20,379 bases of DNA from Chara braunii (GCA_003427395.1 BFEA01000106.1:1488801-1509179), one strand, 5' to 3'. Shown: positions 1 to 9,481, counted from the first letter of the stretch. Notes: generated by a model from the letters alone, not told the origin. Program-made: numbers and translations.

Positions 1-1834
1 TATGCTTGTCGAGGCCCCGTAGAGGTCTGATCTGACTGTGTTTTGCCCTTCCCTTGTTATCTGTTCTCGATAGCCTCTCTCTGAGATTTGAGCTATGCTC
101 ATCATTCCAAAATACGCTTTTCGTGTCGTGTTCCAGAGTATGATTGATACCACCGCCTTTGACCTCCGGAGGAAGCTTCTTTCTGGCAATGAGTCATGCT
201 TCCAGTAGATACAGTCCTCATCGCTCTCAGTCATCCTGCTTTGTCACTACCCCGTTCTTCATCGCTCTCAGTCATCCTGCTTTGTCACTACCCCGTTCTT
301 GTATACCCTCCCTCTCCCGTTCTTATGCTGTTCCTTGTCTTCTGCCTAGGCTTGCACAATGCCATTGTCCCTTCAAGATTCTGGTCCGGAGATGCCTTGC
401 CCTTGCCCCGATGGTCCTTGTCCAAGACTGTTCCAAGAGTTGGAGTTGTGCCAGTCCTTCCAGTATATACGGTCGTCTCGTATATCAGCAACTTTTCCTC
501 CTATCAACCATAACCTGTTGAACTTCTATCTTGCCTTCTTCCGCTGTTCCTCGTCTTCTGACCATGATAGTTTGATTTTCCGCCATTGGCATAGGATTTC
601 CGCCTGTATCATTGCTTTCGTTTCCAGCCAACACATTTCTCGTGCGTTGGCCACTCCTTCGATCGTTCTGCTGCATCTTTCCTTCCATATGACCCACAGT
701 GTCACCTTCCTGATGAGTCCATACCAAATCTTTTCCGCTTTCCGGAGTTGTGCAGGGATGTTAGTCAGAAGAAGAAGTTGGATGGGAAGTTCGGGGAAGG
801 GGGTCGGGACAGGAAGTACATCTAACTAATCAAAAACATAAAAATAGAATAATTTGTGCGGATAGGACAGCATGGAATTTTCTCGAACTTGTCACCTGGA
901 ATCAACCCCTCCCTTAGTTCCCCTGAGTATCTCTTGACGTCAGCGTCCCTGAGCAATCAGGAGAGTGTTGCGTGTCTAAAGGTGTGTGTCCGGCCCACCC
1001 CTGTGCCCCGAGTATCTGATGAGCTGGCCAGCCTTGCACGTATATTTATCCTTGGCGTGCAGCGAGCCTTACATCAATGGCTGATCAAGAGGCATTTTAA
1101 CGTCCGCCCCCAAGTGACATCAGGAATTATTTTACGTCGCAGCAGGACGACGATCACAACCAGTGATATCCCCTTCCCGTGTTTATTTATAGACGCTGGG
1201 TGCTCGTCTTTCCTGTAGGGCTGGCCTGCCCAGTAGTACCCATCTAACAGCGTAGCAAGCCGAACAAAGGACTAGCAGCAAGGCATGCGTGCTCTACTCC
1301 CTGTGGGTTGGCATGGTGACCATGACCCAGTGCTTCATCCAGGGCCCTTCAGAAAGTTCCGCCCATCTTCACCCAGATGCTCCACGTGAACATTGTCGAC
1401 TCTCAAGGTTGAGCGCACTCGACACCTCATGATGAGAGGACTCTCAAGAAGGAACACACAACCTCACGGTAAGAAGTGTCAGAGAGGGAAGATAAGGTTA
1501 AGAGCAACGTACCTCAATTAGCTGCCCCCAAGATAATCTCACCAGATGACCAGATGGCGATGGCAATGACCAGTCACTGCATCGACACAACCAGCATCGC
1601 CGTTCCACCTCAGCATCAATCGCACATTAGATAGTTCTCATCACACTGTCCAGACCACATTTCACCCCACGTAGCCTTCCTGGCGATCCCCTCACCTCCT
1701 GGGTCGCCTATACACTCGTCTCCACCCTCCTCACTACACACCACTTACGGCCAAACTCGCCCAGCAGACCACATGTATGTACCGCATAAGGCAGAAGACA
1801 AGCGCCAGATGAGCGCAATCGTACCACAGNAAGC
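1..1834. other. Non-coding flank with no recognised gene
   Basis: No open frame here has recognisable domain content. The stretch is pyrimidine-rich on the plus strand up to about 860 and mixed in composition afterwards. It lies downstream of the minus-strand retroelement, where its 3' LTR would be expected, but I found no sequence matching the other flank (7489-8300), so no LTR is called. TATA-like AT-rich words occur near 1041-1050 and 1181-1192 but have no supporting context. A single N at 1830, five bases beyond the integrase stop, marks an assembly uncertainty exactly at the element's edge. Confidence 0.5.
219..300. repeat. Exact 41-bp tandem duplication
   Basis: Two identical 41-bp units, 219-259 and 260-300, lie head to tail. 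Each starts CATCGCTCTC and ends CCCCGTTCTT. Perfect identity indicates a recent duplication, or possibly an assembly artefact. The unit length is not a multiple of three, so reading frames across it shift, which argues that the overlapping short open frames are not real genes. Confidence 0.95.
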
Positions 1835-2962
1835 TCAGTCTTCGATCATAGGGCGCTTTCCCTTCTGCAGAGATCTCTCGTATCGAGTTACAACTTGAGG
1901 AGCGGTCTGCATGAGCTCTTCCCTGGTGAACCAGCGGTCCTCCTTCGGATCAGTGTGATGGCCGAACCGAACGCGGTACTGCATCTTCGGTTTTGGAGGA
2001 CGTCCCCTGCCTGCTGGTCTTGATACCGGCAGCTCTCTGTAATCCACAATATCATCGATGTCCACCTCTCTGTCCATGGATGCGGGCAGCATTGAGCGAC
2101 GCGATGGAAACTGATCAGTCTCTTTGAAAGGGGCCAGCTTGGATGCGTGAAAGACAGGGTAAGTACGGAGATGACCAGGGATCCGGATAACATAAGATGG
2201 CCCATCCGGATCTGTCCCAACGATGTTCAAGACTTCCCAGGGTCCAAAGTACTGGGGCATGAGTTTGCGGGAGATCCCGTGCTCCTGTCCCAGTTCTGAA
2301 GACTTAACCCATACCCTATCCCCAACCTGGAATGTAGAAGGTCGGCAGTGTCCATTCTTAGACTCTATCATTGCAGCTTGAGCCTTCTGCATCTGTTCTA
2401 CAGCCTGCTGCATCTTCTGTTCATAGCGGTAAGCAAACTCTAACGTACCTGGTGCAGCAGTTGACTGATTCTCGGGAAGGAGAAAATCCAGGGGCAGTCT
2501 AGGCTTGAACGTTAGCAATAAGTTGTTTGGGCTCACCCCGGTGGCGCTGTGTACAGCGTTGTTGTACAAATTGGCGATGAGAGCAAGCTTCTCATCCCAG
2601 TCCAGCTGGTTGGGCTTGATGTAGTACCTCAACAGGTGTTGTACAGTGCGGTTCAGTTGCTCGGCCTGACCGTTGGCCTCTGGGTGATTCCCAGAAGGCA
2701 TCTGCAACCGAGTTCCCTGCTCTGCAGCAGCGGCCTTCCACAACTCACTGGTGAACCGGACATCCCTGTCACTAATAATAGACTTCGGTAAACCAAAATC
2801 TCTGACCCAGTTCTCTTTAAACATTTTGATCACATACTCCGTTTTAGCTGTTTCCGGCATTGCCACTAACCTAGCATACTTGCTAATTCTATCCACGATG
2901 ACAAAGATGTGTCGCATCCCACTCTTGCTGGTGACCAGAGTATCCATGAAATCCATGGACAA
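1835..2962 (-). pseudogene. pol: Integrase core with chromodomain-like tail (375 aa)
   Basis: This is the DDE integrase that would insert the element's cDNA into chromosomes. Catalytic residues are visible as Asp4 (SMDFMD), Asp65 (ISDRDVRF) and Glu101 (GQAEQLN), and the last two are separated by exactly 35 residues as in retroviral-type integrases. Residues 206-281 form the C-terminal DNA-binding part, with a GPF/Y-like module reading MPQYFGPWEV and ending YPVFHASKLAPF. Residues ~297-352 resemble a chromodomain (EVDIDDIVDYRE ... YRVRFGHH ... DRWFTREEL), although the usual Trp-Lys-Gly core is altered. That tail supports a chromovirus assignment and suggests chromatin-targeted insertion. It is in the same frame as the preceding piece, separated by the ochre at 3047. 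Confidence 0.93.
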
Positions 2963-3046
2963 ACTCTCACCAGGCCGTTCCGGAATCGGAAGGGGCTTCA
3001 GGAGCCCAAGAGGAGCCTGAGTACGGGGCTTGTCTCTTTGACATAC

Positions 3047-4015
3047 TTAACAAGTCTCCATGTACAGCTGGGCGTCTCGCATCATCGTGGGCCACCAGAA
3101 CTGCTGCAGCAGATTGGCTGCGGTCTTCTTGTACCCAAAATGGCCGGTGGCATCATGACACTCTCCTAAAAACAAACTACGCAAAGACTCGCTACTTGGG
3201 ACACACAATCGTTTATTCCCTTCCTTCTCAAGGAACAACAAGCCGTTGACCAACTCAAACTCGGCAGAGGTCTTCTTGTCCTTTGCCTCGAGTCTGCGTA
3301 TGATCTCAGACATGAACTGGTCCTCGCGATAGGCTTCCACCAAGGATTGAGTAACATGGTCTGTTAGAGCGAACTCAGTAATCACCGCACCTGAGAAATC
3401 AGGTCTACGCGACAAGGCATTAGCAACCTTGTTGTACTCCCCTTTCAGATACTGAGGGTCAAAGTCATATTGCTCAATGACTTCGATCCAACGCTTGAGA
3501 GCGTCAGAGAGTACCGACTGAGTTCTCATCCATCTTAGGGTCTGATGATCAGTCATGAGGATGAAGAACCTCCCAAGGAGGTAGTGTCTCCAATGGGTCA
3601 GAGCCTTGTACACCGCATAGAGTTCCTTCTCATAGGTGGACTTAGCCAACATCTGAGACGACATTTTCTTGGACATGTACTTTACTGGCCTCAACTTTGG
3701 CCCCTCCTGTTGCACGAGCACGACGCCAATGCCATATTGGCTGGCATCCGTGGTGACTATAAACGGCTTGTCAGGATCTGGAAGTTTCAAGACCTCGTAG
3801 TGCGTCAACGCATGCTTCAGATGTCTGAAAGCAGCCTCGCACTCGTCTGTCCACTCCCATGGGGTGTCAAGGCGCATCAGATCAGTCAAAGGAGCGGCCA
3901 CTATACTATAGTTTTTAACGAAAGTCCTATAGTAGCCTGTCATTCCTAAGAAAGATCTCATCTCAGTCACACTGAGGACGTGGCCAATCACGAATGCTGG
4001 CCACCTTTGCGTCAT
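3047..4015 (-). pseudogene. pol: RNase H and integrase zinc-binding frame (322 aa)
   Basis: After a frameshift near 3976, pol continues here. Residues 20-38 (MRSFLGMTGYYRTFVKNYS) are the RT-RNase H connection. The RNase H domain follows with Asp90 in TTDAS, Glu131 in YEKELYAV and Asp156 in MTDHQTL. The last acidic position, normally Asp in the family motif ADALSRR, is Asn199 here (ANALSRR), a likely loss of a catalytic residue. Residues ~285-322 begin the integrase HHCC zinc-binding domain (ECHDATGHFGYKKT, WWPTMMRD). The frame stops at TAA (3047) between the cysteines of the final CxxC, and the same frame resumes immediately with VCQRDK, so a single point mutation separates this piece from the integrase core. 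Confidence 0.92.
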
Positions 4016-4085
4016 CCGGCTTCAACCCTTCCGCGGAGATCTCATGACCCAAGTACAAGACACGGGTGCGGCCAAACTCGCACTT

Positions 4086-5051
4086 CTAACCGTTGATCTT
4101 GAACTTGTGCTGTTGCAGGAGGCTAAGGACTTTGTCCAAATGTGCAACGTGCTCCTCGACAGTCTTACTAAAAATAAGTATGTCATCGAGGTACACGATG
4201 ACAAACTTATCTAAGTAGTCATGGAATATCCGATTCATAGCGTGCTGAAAGGTGCCAGGAGCATTGCAAAGGCCAAAAGGCATCACCACAAACTCGTACA
4301 GATCGTACCTGGTCTGGAAAGCAGTTTTGTGTTGATCCTCGGGCCGGATTGCAATCTGATGGTACCCGGACTTCAGATCTATCTTACTAAAGTACCGACA
4401 CCCTTGCACTCTATCTAACAGATCATCGATGCGCGGAAGGGGCTCTCTATTCTTTACAGTGATGGCATTGAGGCCCCTATAGTCAATGCACATCCTAAGA
4501 TTACCCTCCTTCTTCTTGGGTACGAATAGAACTGGAGACCCATAAGGAGAGACACTCGGCCGGATCCAACCCTTCTCTACGATTTCCTTGAGTTGGCGGC
4601 GAAGCTCATCAAGATCGCCTGGAGACATCCGATAGATCCTACCCTTCAGAATACTAGACCCTGGGATAATCTCTATCGCGTGGACAACCTCCCTCTCAAC
4701 AACCCCTGTCGGCTCTTCAAATAGATCAGGGTACTTAGCAACTACTCCCTCTCTCTCCGGCGGCATTTTCACCGGCTCGCCTGCAGCAGAGACATAAACT
4801 AAATACATACCTTCCTCCTGATTTTGCTTATAATAATTGTAGAACGCGGCCGCACACATGCACCCATAGGACTCAATCAGACTACTAGCTTTGAACTTAT
4901 GTAATCTGGCGGTCCTTCCACCTGGCAACGTGTGTTTGACCACTTTTCGGTCCCAGTCAAACTGGGGCTGTGCCACAGAGAGATAGTACATACCTAGTAA
5001 CATATCCATTGGGAGCTCGTCACTCACCAGGAACGAGACACGATGTCTCAA
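4086..5051 (-). pseudogene. pol: Reverse transcriptase frame (321 aa)
   Basis: This frame carries the protease C terminus and then the RNA-dependent DNA polymerase. From residue ~142 it shows a typical Ty3 layout: a basic fingers segment, SPVLFVPKK at 172-180, MCIDYRGLN at 187-195, [11 protein letters not shown] at 223-233 with catalytic Asp225, a palm segment [14 protein letters not shown] at 256-269, and the YLDD active site at 287-290. All three catalytic aspartates are present. In the palm segment, the Cys and Gly replace the Thr and Ala usual in LTNAPATFQ. The frame ends in TAG (4086) inside the motif that normally leads into KCEF; reading past it recovers KCEFGRTRVLYLGHEIS, so the stop is a lesion, not the true end. 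The assigned start is only the limit of the open stretch. Confidence 0.93.
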
Positions 5052-5530
5052 GTCCCCTCCCGCGTACGGGAAACAACACTCAACATCCTAAAGGTAGTCA
5101 TTGACTACCATGCGCTGTTTGTTGGCACAAGTCGACTCCACAGGTCGACTCAGGCGCTGCACTCGCCCCTGTAAACGCAACCTCTCAACGCACGCACGAC
5201 TGATAAAGTTCTTAGTCGAGCAAGTGTCATAATAGGCCCCGGCCTTGCGACCGCCAATGACTACCTCGCTAACGAACATCTCACCCTTCGGGGCTTTGAC
5301 TAGTGCCGTCCAAGAAGCTATCGGGTCTGATCTAGACCACTCCACCTCTAGCTCCTCTAAGGACTCAAACACATTCATCGAACAGAGGCTCGATGGGTCT
5401 GAATGTGCTTGCAGGACGATGCTGGAGTCAGTAGCTTGGGCCATCTCTCGAGATGGTGAGGGTGTCTCCACCACCTCGACCCTAGCAGGAACAGCTACTA
5501 TTCCTACTGGCCCGACGTGTTTCCCGGAGC
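5000..5530 (-). pseudogene. pol: Retrotransposon aspartic protease region
   Basis: This is the start of pol: a retropepsin-like protease that would cut the polyprotein. The open part from 5474 to 5088 holds the region around the catalytic aspartate, seen as YYDTCSTKNFIS with Asp at residue 83 of that frame. The family usually reads D-[ST]-G-[AS]; here the glycine is cysteine, so the active-site loop is altered. The frame is interrupted by TAG at 5088, and reading through the stop in the same frame joins smoothly to the C-terminal protease half, which carries the hydrophobic-Leu-Gly motif (MLLGMYYL) at 4998-4980. Boundaries are approximate because no cleavage sites can be read. Confidence 0.75.
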
Positions 5531-5701
5531 ACTGCCTGAAGTGCTGGCAACGTTGCTACCAACGGGATGAGAGGATCCCAACACCTGCCCCATCGTAGGC
5601 AGGATCTTTTCTGTCACCTTCTTATTGCGGCACTTGAATTGGTTGTGGCCATATTGACCACAACGAATACAGGCCTGCCGTGAGTAACGGTCTCTCCACA
5701 C
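5504..5701 (-). pseudogene. gag: Gag nucleocapsid zinc knuckle fragment
   Basis: A short open piece contains one complete CCHC zinc knuckle: Cys-x2-Cys-x4-His-x4-Cys in the sequence CIRCGQYGHNQFKC. In this family the knuckle binds the element's RNA during packaging. It lies in a different minus-strand frame from the main gag frame, so at least one frameshift near 5705 and the amber codon at 5869 separate them. Downstream the frame stops at 5504, while the protease continues in a third frame, giving a second frameshift near 5515. The translated start of this open stretch is arbitrary. The motif itself is unmistakable. Confidence 0.85.
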
Positions 5702-5868
5702 GTTCTCTGTAAGACCCGCTTTCTCCCAGGGGGAGCGTTGGGGTCGACTTGACTCCTAGACCGGGAGCCTCCGCGGCGTCGACCGGTCGCCTTTCCTTTT
5801 TGAGATACGGCAACGACTACTCCACCCTCTGAAGCGTCTACGCTGCCTGCCTCTGAACCTACTCCCTC

Positions 5869-7488
5869 CTAGAAGTTGCCGTCCAACTCGATGGTTGAAC
5901 CATCGTTGTCGACAAACATCAAGCGACCTTTCGCTTTCCAGTTAGGAGGCAGTGTCTTCTTCCTCCCATCCGTCGTGGGTGCCTGTTTATGCCCTATCTT
6001 AGCCTCAAGGTCTAGGGCCATCTTGCTGAACGAAGGGAAGTTGTGCATATTGATGTTGGCCTCTCTTGCCAACTGGTTCCTGAGAGGCTGAGAAAAGCAC
6101 CTCAAGTACGAAGTCAGCAGGACCTGGGGGTCATAGCGCACCCCTGGGACACAGATCAGACGCTCGACAGCGTCGGTGGCTTCCCTTACTGACTTAAACT
6201 GCCTCGTGTGCAGTGTCAGGATCGCATCAGTGGCCCTTTGAGCCTCTTGAGGATCATGCCACCTCTCCTCCACCATCTTCAGGAAGTCATCCAGTTTCTG
6301 GGTGGCTGCCAAAGCGCGGAAGTCATGGCCATATCCCTGGAGCTGCACTAAACAGCTTAACCATCTTGTTGCACTACCCTCTAGGTGAGATGCAGCCACA
6401 AGCACTTCTTCGTGCGGCAAGGTAAGTTTGCACCTAACATAGATTGGCACTGACCTCAACCATGTGTCGAGGTCTTCGCCTCTCTTGTCCCCTGTAAAAG
6501 GTTTGGGAGCGGCAATGGCCGTCTTCGGAACCCACTGAGTTTGTCCCGGTCCCTGCACCACTCCGGGCTGTGGACCCGCGGACACAGGTTGCTGTGCTAG
6601 CTGCTGGGGCTGCGTGCCCTGAGGTTGCACAGGCTGCGAGACTGCAGGCTGCGTGGTGACTGCAACCTGCGACGGAGTTTGGGTGTACACTGTCTGAACA
6701 GGAGCCTGCAAACTATTCCCTGCTGTTACCCCTCCTGGCAGCGGCATGCCCAGGGAAACAATAGCAACCAATGACGGGGCTACATATGGAGATACCCCTG
6801 TCACCGGTGGAACAGAAAAAGGAGGATATGCCACGGGCCAGGCACCAGGCCCAGGTAATGATGGTGCTGCCTGAGCACGGCCTGCCAAAACGGCTAGGCT
6901 CTGTTGGATATCCTGAAGGATGGTAGTTTGATGCTCCTGCATCTCTATTACGCCTAGCAGGGCCCTCCTTACTACCCTCACATCATCATCTATGTTTGTC
7001 AGGTACATCGTATCTAACTCCTCTATGTCTGCCCCTCTCCATTGCATCCTGGCTCTTCTTCTAATCATTCTTTCCTTCTCCGCTTTTATCTCCCCTAATG
7101 CCCGCTGTAGCTGTGCCTCCTGCAGGGCTGCCGGCTGGATGGCGACATCCTCTGGAGTCAACACTGCTGCCTGGCTTGCCATAACGCCAGTGGACTGACT
7201 CACGGTCTGCGCGACCGTTGACCCGACGGCACCTGAACTGCTGGCTTGGGAAGTCTGCTGCGCAGAAGTGACCATGGCGGAAGTAGCCATGGCTGCTGTA
7301 GCACCGGCCTTGCTAACTAAAGCCCTGCTGGCCTCGGCTGCTCTAGCTCTCCTCTGCTGCTGCTGCCTCTCCCTAAGCTGGCGGGACAGAATCCTATCAC
7401 CCTCCGGTCCTAGGGACACGTGGGCTATCGGGCGTCTAGCTGATCGCAAGATCCGGTCGTCCAAGTGTGTGTCCTCCTGGTCGCTCAT
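5869..7488 (-). pseudogene. gag: Retrotransposon gag, main open frame (539 aa)
   Basis: This frame encodes the structural Gag protein that would form the retrotransposon's virus-like particle. It opens at an ATG at 7488. Residues 30-150 are Arg/Gln/Ala-rich and probably partly helical. Residues 205-320 are a long Pro/Gln/Val/Ala-rich disordered linker. Residues ~325-500 form a retrotransposon-gag-type helical domain with the familiar sequence FTG-D..GEDLDTWL early on, followed by conserved Trp and Leu positions (RWLSCL, EERWHD). The frame ends at TAG (5869) before the zinc knuckle. Reading on past the stop in the same frame gives a basic Gly/Arg/Ser-rich stretch, which suggests the amber is a mutation within a longer gag. 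A programmed readthrough codon cannot be excluded. Confidence 0.9.
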
Positions 7489-7554
7489 AGGCTACAACGC
7501 TGTGCACCGTCTACACTAGGACACTCTAGGTGCCTACCACAACATAATGCTCAG

Positions 7555-7572
7555 ACCAACTAATTAGTTGGT
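7555..7572. repeat. Perfect 18-bp palindrome
   Basis: ACCAACTAATTAGTTGGT equals its own reverse complement. It lies 67 bp upstream of the gag start codon, in the expected leader of the retroelement. A role in the leader RNA is possible but unsupported. Confidence 0.9.
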
Positions 7573-7726
7573 GGCTATTTTGGAACAGACATCACTTGAG
7601 GTCAACAAGTAAGTCAGATTCCTACAACTGAAACTATTTTTAGTCTAACTAGTCCGCAAACAGAAGCACCAGGAACAATAAACAGTTCTAACTAATGCTG
7701 TCTGTCAGATGTCAATGGCAGTACAN

Positions 7727-7728
<2 letters not shown>

Positions 7729-7762
<34 letters not shown>
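7729..7762. repeat. (AT)n microsatellite
   Basis: An uninterrupted AT dinucleotide run starts three bases after an ambiguous N at 7726 and is followed by a GC-rich patch and then a 17-base A run at 7791-7807. The N next to the run suggests unresolved repeat length. Confidence 0.97.
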
Positions 7763-7764
<2 letters not shown>

Positions 7765-8219
7765 CCCGCGCGCCGGCCCCCCGCAACTTGAAAAAAAAAA
7801 AAAAAAAGTATATTCTTAACTATTTCTGAGAAGAAAGAAGTCCATTTAACATACATGTATATTTTTTATGGATGTGAAAGTATGTTTAGGTCGGGGTTTG
7901 TGTGTGGTGAAGCAATATATGGATCCAAGTCCGACAGCCCCCCCTCCTTGCAACTTGAAAGAGAAAAAGTCCATTTAAGGTTGTGTGAGTACTTTCTTTT
8001 TGTTATGCGGGCGTAGCCCACACCGCCTGCACTGCGGGCGCTAATCGAGTAGTCTATGACAGAAAAAACTACCTTTCTTTTTTGCCTCCTCCCCTCCCCC
8101 CCCCCTCCCTTCTTCTTTTCCTTTTCTTAGAAAAGTTGATGGCCTTGAGATATTATGGTTGAACTGACCAACCTGAGGTAATTGAGCAGTTTCATTCTCA
8201 GTAATTCAGAAGATTCAAG

Positions 8220-8425
8220 ATTTTTCATTCATCTAGTTTCATTTAGGTTCGAACACAGGTCTGCATTTCAACAGTTCACGGGTGTACCAACCGAGCTACC
8301 GTCTTCATCCGAATAGAACGCCCGGTCATTATCGCTGCATCTGGACAGAAAATGGCGCCAAATATGGCTATAATGACTGGGCGTTCTATTTGGGTGAAGA
8401 CGGTAGGCACGTTGTCTATTTCAGA
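8220..8425 (-). repeat. tRNA-derived repeat (SINE-like) interrupted by a MITE
   Basis: Read on the minus strand this copy has a pol III A box (TAGCTCGGTTGGTA, plus coordinates 8285-8298) and, about 30 bases on, a B box (GTTCGAACC, around 8246-8254). Spacing is as in tRNA genes. It is not a tRNA: the T stem does not pair and no 3' acceptor strand is present. The first bases of the repeat are split off to 8404-8420 by a 105-bp palindromic insertion at the TA of the A box. A related copy at 19.67-19.76 kb is about 84% identical over 44 bases of the head and shares a further stretch, GAATGAA after AACTAGA, beyond the B box. This identifies a dispersed tRNA-derived family. Confidence 0.75.
8297..8405. 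mobile_element. 105-bp palindromic MITE, copy 1, with TA duplication
   Basis: The element spans 8299-8403 and is flanked by TA at 8297-8298 and 8404-8405. The arms run CCGTCTTCATCCGAATAGAACGCC inward from the left and its near reverse complement from the right, and pairing continues almost to the centre, leaving a loop of about a dozen bases. TA targets are used by Tc1/mariner elements, so a non-autonomous derivative of that superfamily is the likely identity. Because the tRNA-derived repeat at 19.7 kb shows the uninterrupted site, the ends are fixed by comparison and not by guesswork. Open frames across it are a by-product of the palindrome. Confidence 0.85.
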
Positions 8426-9002
8426 AAACTTAGTCTGAGTATGAGAAGTTGACGACAGCACTGAGCTACGAGTTCGAGTATTCAGGATCAAGCACAATTT
8501 TTGAAGTTAGTGTGTGGAATCTTTGGATGATGGGCAAAAGGCAACATACCTAAGATGTGCCAGCAAGAAAGCACCGACCCCGCCACCAATGGTCCAAAAA
8601 AACTTTGAAAGCCCCCTGAGTCAGTCTACGAGACCACAAAATTAATTACACAAGCACAACAGCACTGGCACTGCTATTCATCCCAAACGACCCACTCACG
8701 TCACCAGTATCTCTATCATTCCATGGCTAGAGATCCTCCATTTACTATCTAGCCTCTGGAGTGTATAGAGTACCATAATCCATGTTCCACCAGGAGCGCT
8801 ACTGCAAAATCTTCACGTCACACCAGGAGCGCTACTGCTTAAAACACACTAGAAGCTACCCCATCTTCCATGTGCTCCAAAAGAGCAGCGCATGGGAATG
8901 ACACCCACGGGCCACAGCAAACACTCTCTGAGCGTCCTCGCAACGATACTGTGGTCAGAACTCCAAACAAACATTCCCACTCCTGAAAAACATTGTAGCC
9001 AC

Positions 9003-9067
<65 letters not shown>

Positions 9068-9372
9068 TACAATAAGTGAAAAGGGACATCGGCTATACAA
9101 GAGAGAAACAGACAGGCAGAGCGAGGGCAGTGTGAACAGGGGAAGGCTAGATGAAAAACAGGAGCAGCGTAAGGAGATGGGTTTACAAGGGTGGGACTGC
9201 TGAGAGCCTACCAGGCCTAAAAATAGATTAGGCCCAATGCTTCAAGATTAGTAACCCCCCCCACCCTGTAAACGATGCGGAAAGGGCCTGCAGGGCCGAG
9301 TCACGACTGTATTTCAATGCAACATTCTGTTTGGGGGGGCGCAGTATGGATTTAGGCCTGCTGCACAGCACC
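8426..9372. other. Intergenic stretch with TG microsatellite; no gene
   Basis: No supported coding sequence. It holds an exact 18-bp direct repeat (CACCAGGAGCGCTACTGC at 8788-8805 and 8821-8838) and the TG microsatellite. Two short GGCC-containing inverted words flank AAAAATAGATT near 9217-9235 (AGGCCT ... AGGCCC), resembling vocabulary of the GGCCT-rich repeats farther right. Confidence 0.5.
9005..9066. repeat. (TG)31 microsatellite
   Basis: A perfect TG/CA dinucleotide run of 62 bases. The predicted (His-Thr)n and (Val-Cys)n peptides across it are translation artefacts. Confidence 0.98.
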
Positions 9373-9481
9373 TACTGTCTTCACCCGAATTGAACGCCCG
9401 CTCACTATAGCTGTATTTGGGGCAACTGCCAGCCTGCATGCAGCGACAATGACTGCGCGTTCTATCCGAGTGAACATGGTA
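9373..9481. mobile_element. 105-bp palindromic MITE, copy 2
   Basis: The interval 9375-9479 is 105 bp, flanked by TA at 9373-9374 and 9480-9481. The left arm (CTGTCTTCACCCGAATTGAACGC) pairs with the right arm (GCGTTCTATCCGAGTGAACATGG) with several mismatches. It matches copy 1 at the arms and differs most in the centre, as expected of an older palindromic insertion. Confidence 0.8.

Larger units (their letters stand above)
1835..7488 (-). mobile_element. Degenerate Ty3/gypsy retrotransposon, chromovirus-like
   Basis: The internal region of one Ty3/gypsy-type LTR retrotransposon is read on the minus strand in the order gag (7488-5869), CCHC zinc knuckle (~5701-5504), aspartic protease (~5530-5000), reverse transcriptase (~4630-4086), RNase H (~3930-3400), integrase (~3200-2100) and a chromodomain-like tail (to 1835). 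RNase H before integrase is the order that separates Ty3/gypsy from Ty1/copia. The copy is dead as assembled: amber codons at 5869, 5088 and 4086, an ochre at 3047, and frame changes near 5705, 5515 and 3976. Most catalytic motifs survive, which implies fairly recent loss of function or some sequencing error. LTRs, primer-binding site and polypurine tract were not identified; single Ns lie just outside the element at 1830 and 7726. Confidence 0.95.
7489..8220. other. Non-coding 5' flank of the retroelement
   Basis: No gene is recognised. This is where the 5' LTR and primer-binding site of the minus-strand element should lie, but no match to the opposite flank was seen. It contains an 18-bp perfect palindrome (7555-7572), an N at 7726, an AT tract, a poly-A tract, and a partial direct repeat: the words GCAACTTGAAA and AAGTCCATTTAA occur around 7783-7838 and again at 7948-7979. 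A small GC-rich hairpin-like stretch (GCGGGCG...CTGCGGGCGC) lies near 8007-8042. Confidence 0.5.

Noticed and set aside
145-152. TGGTATCA on the minus strand, like the start of a plant initiator-Met primer-binding site
   Set aside because: Only eight bases match, the continuation differs from the usual site, and no LTR end precedes it convincingly.
144-829. Overlapping plus and minus open frames in the first kilobase
   Set aside because: They are short, mutually overlapping, lack recognisable domains and cross an exact 41-bp duplication that shifts the frame.
1717-1735. Purine-rich minus-strand stretch followed by TG, like a polypurine tract and 3' LTR start
   Set aside because: No matching LTR sequence exists on the other side of the element, so the resemblance cannot be tested here.
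5869-5871. Amber codon at the end of gag as a programmed readthrough site
   Set aside because: The zinc knuckle, normally part of Gag, lies beyond it and a frameshift follows, which fits decay better than regulated readthrough.
8246-8298. A functional minus-strand tRNA gene
   Set aside because: A and B boxes are present, but the T stem does not pair, the acceptor 3' strand is missing and a MITE splits the 5' end.
8276-8497. Similar short open frames over the MITE copies at 8.3, 9.4 and 18.9 kb
   Set aside because: The similarity comes from the shared palindrome, whose 105-bp length is a multiple of three. There is no independent sign of coding.
8839-9203. Open frames with His-Thr or Val-Cys repeats
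   Set aside because: They are translations of the TG microsatellite.
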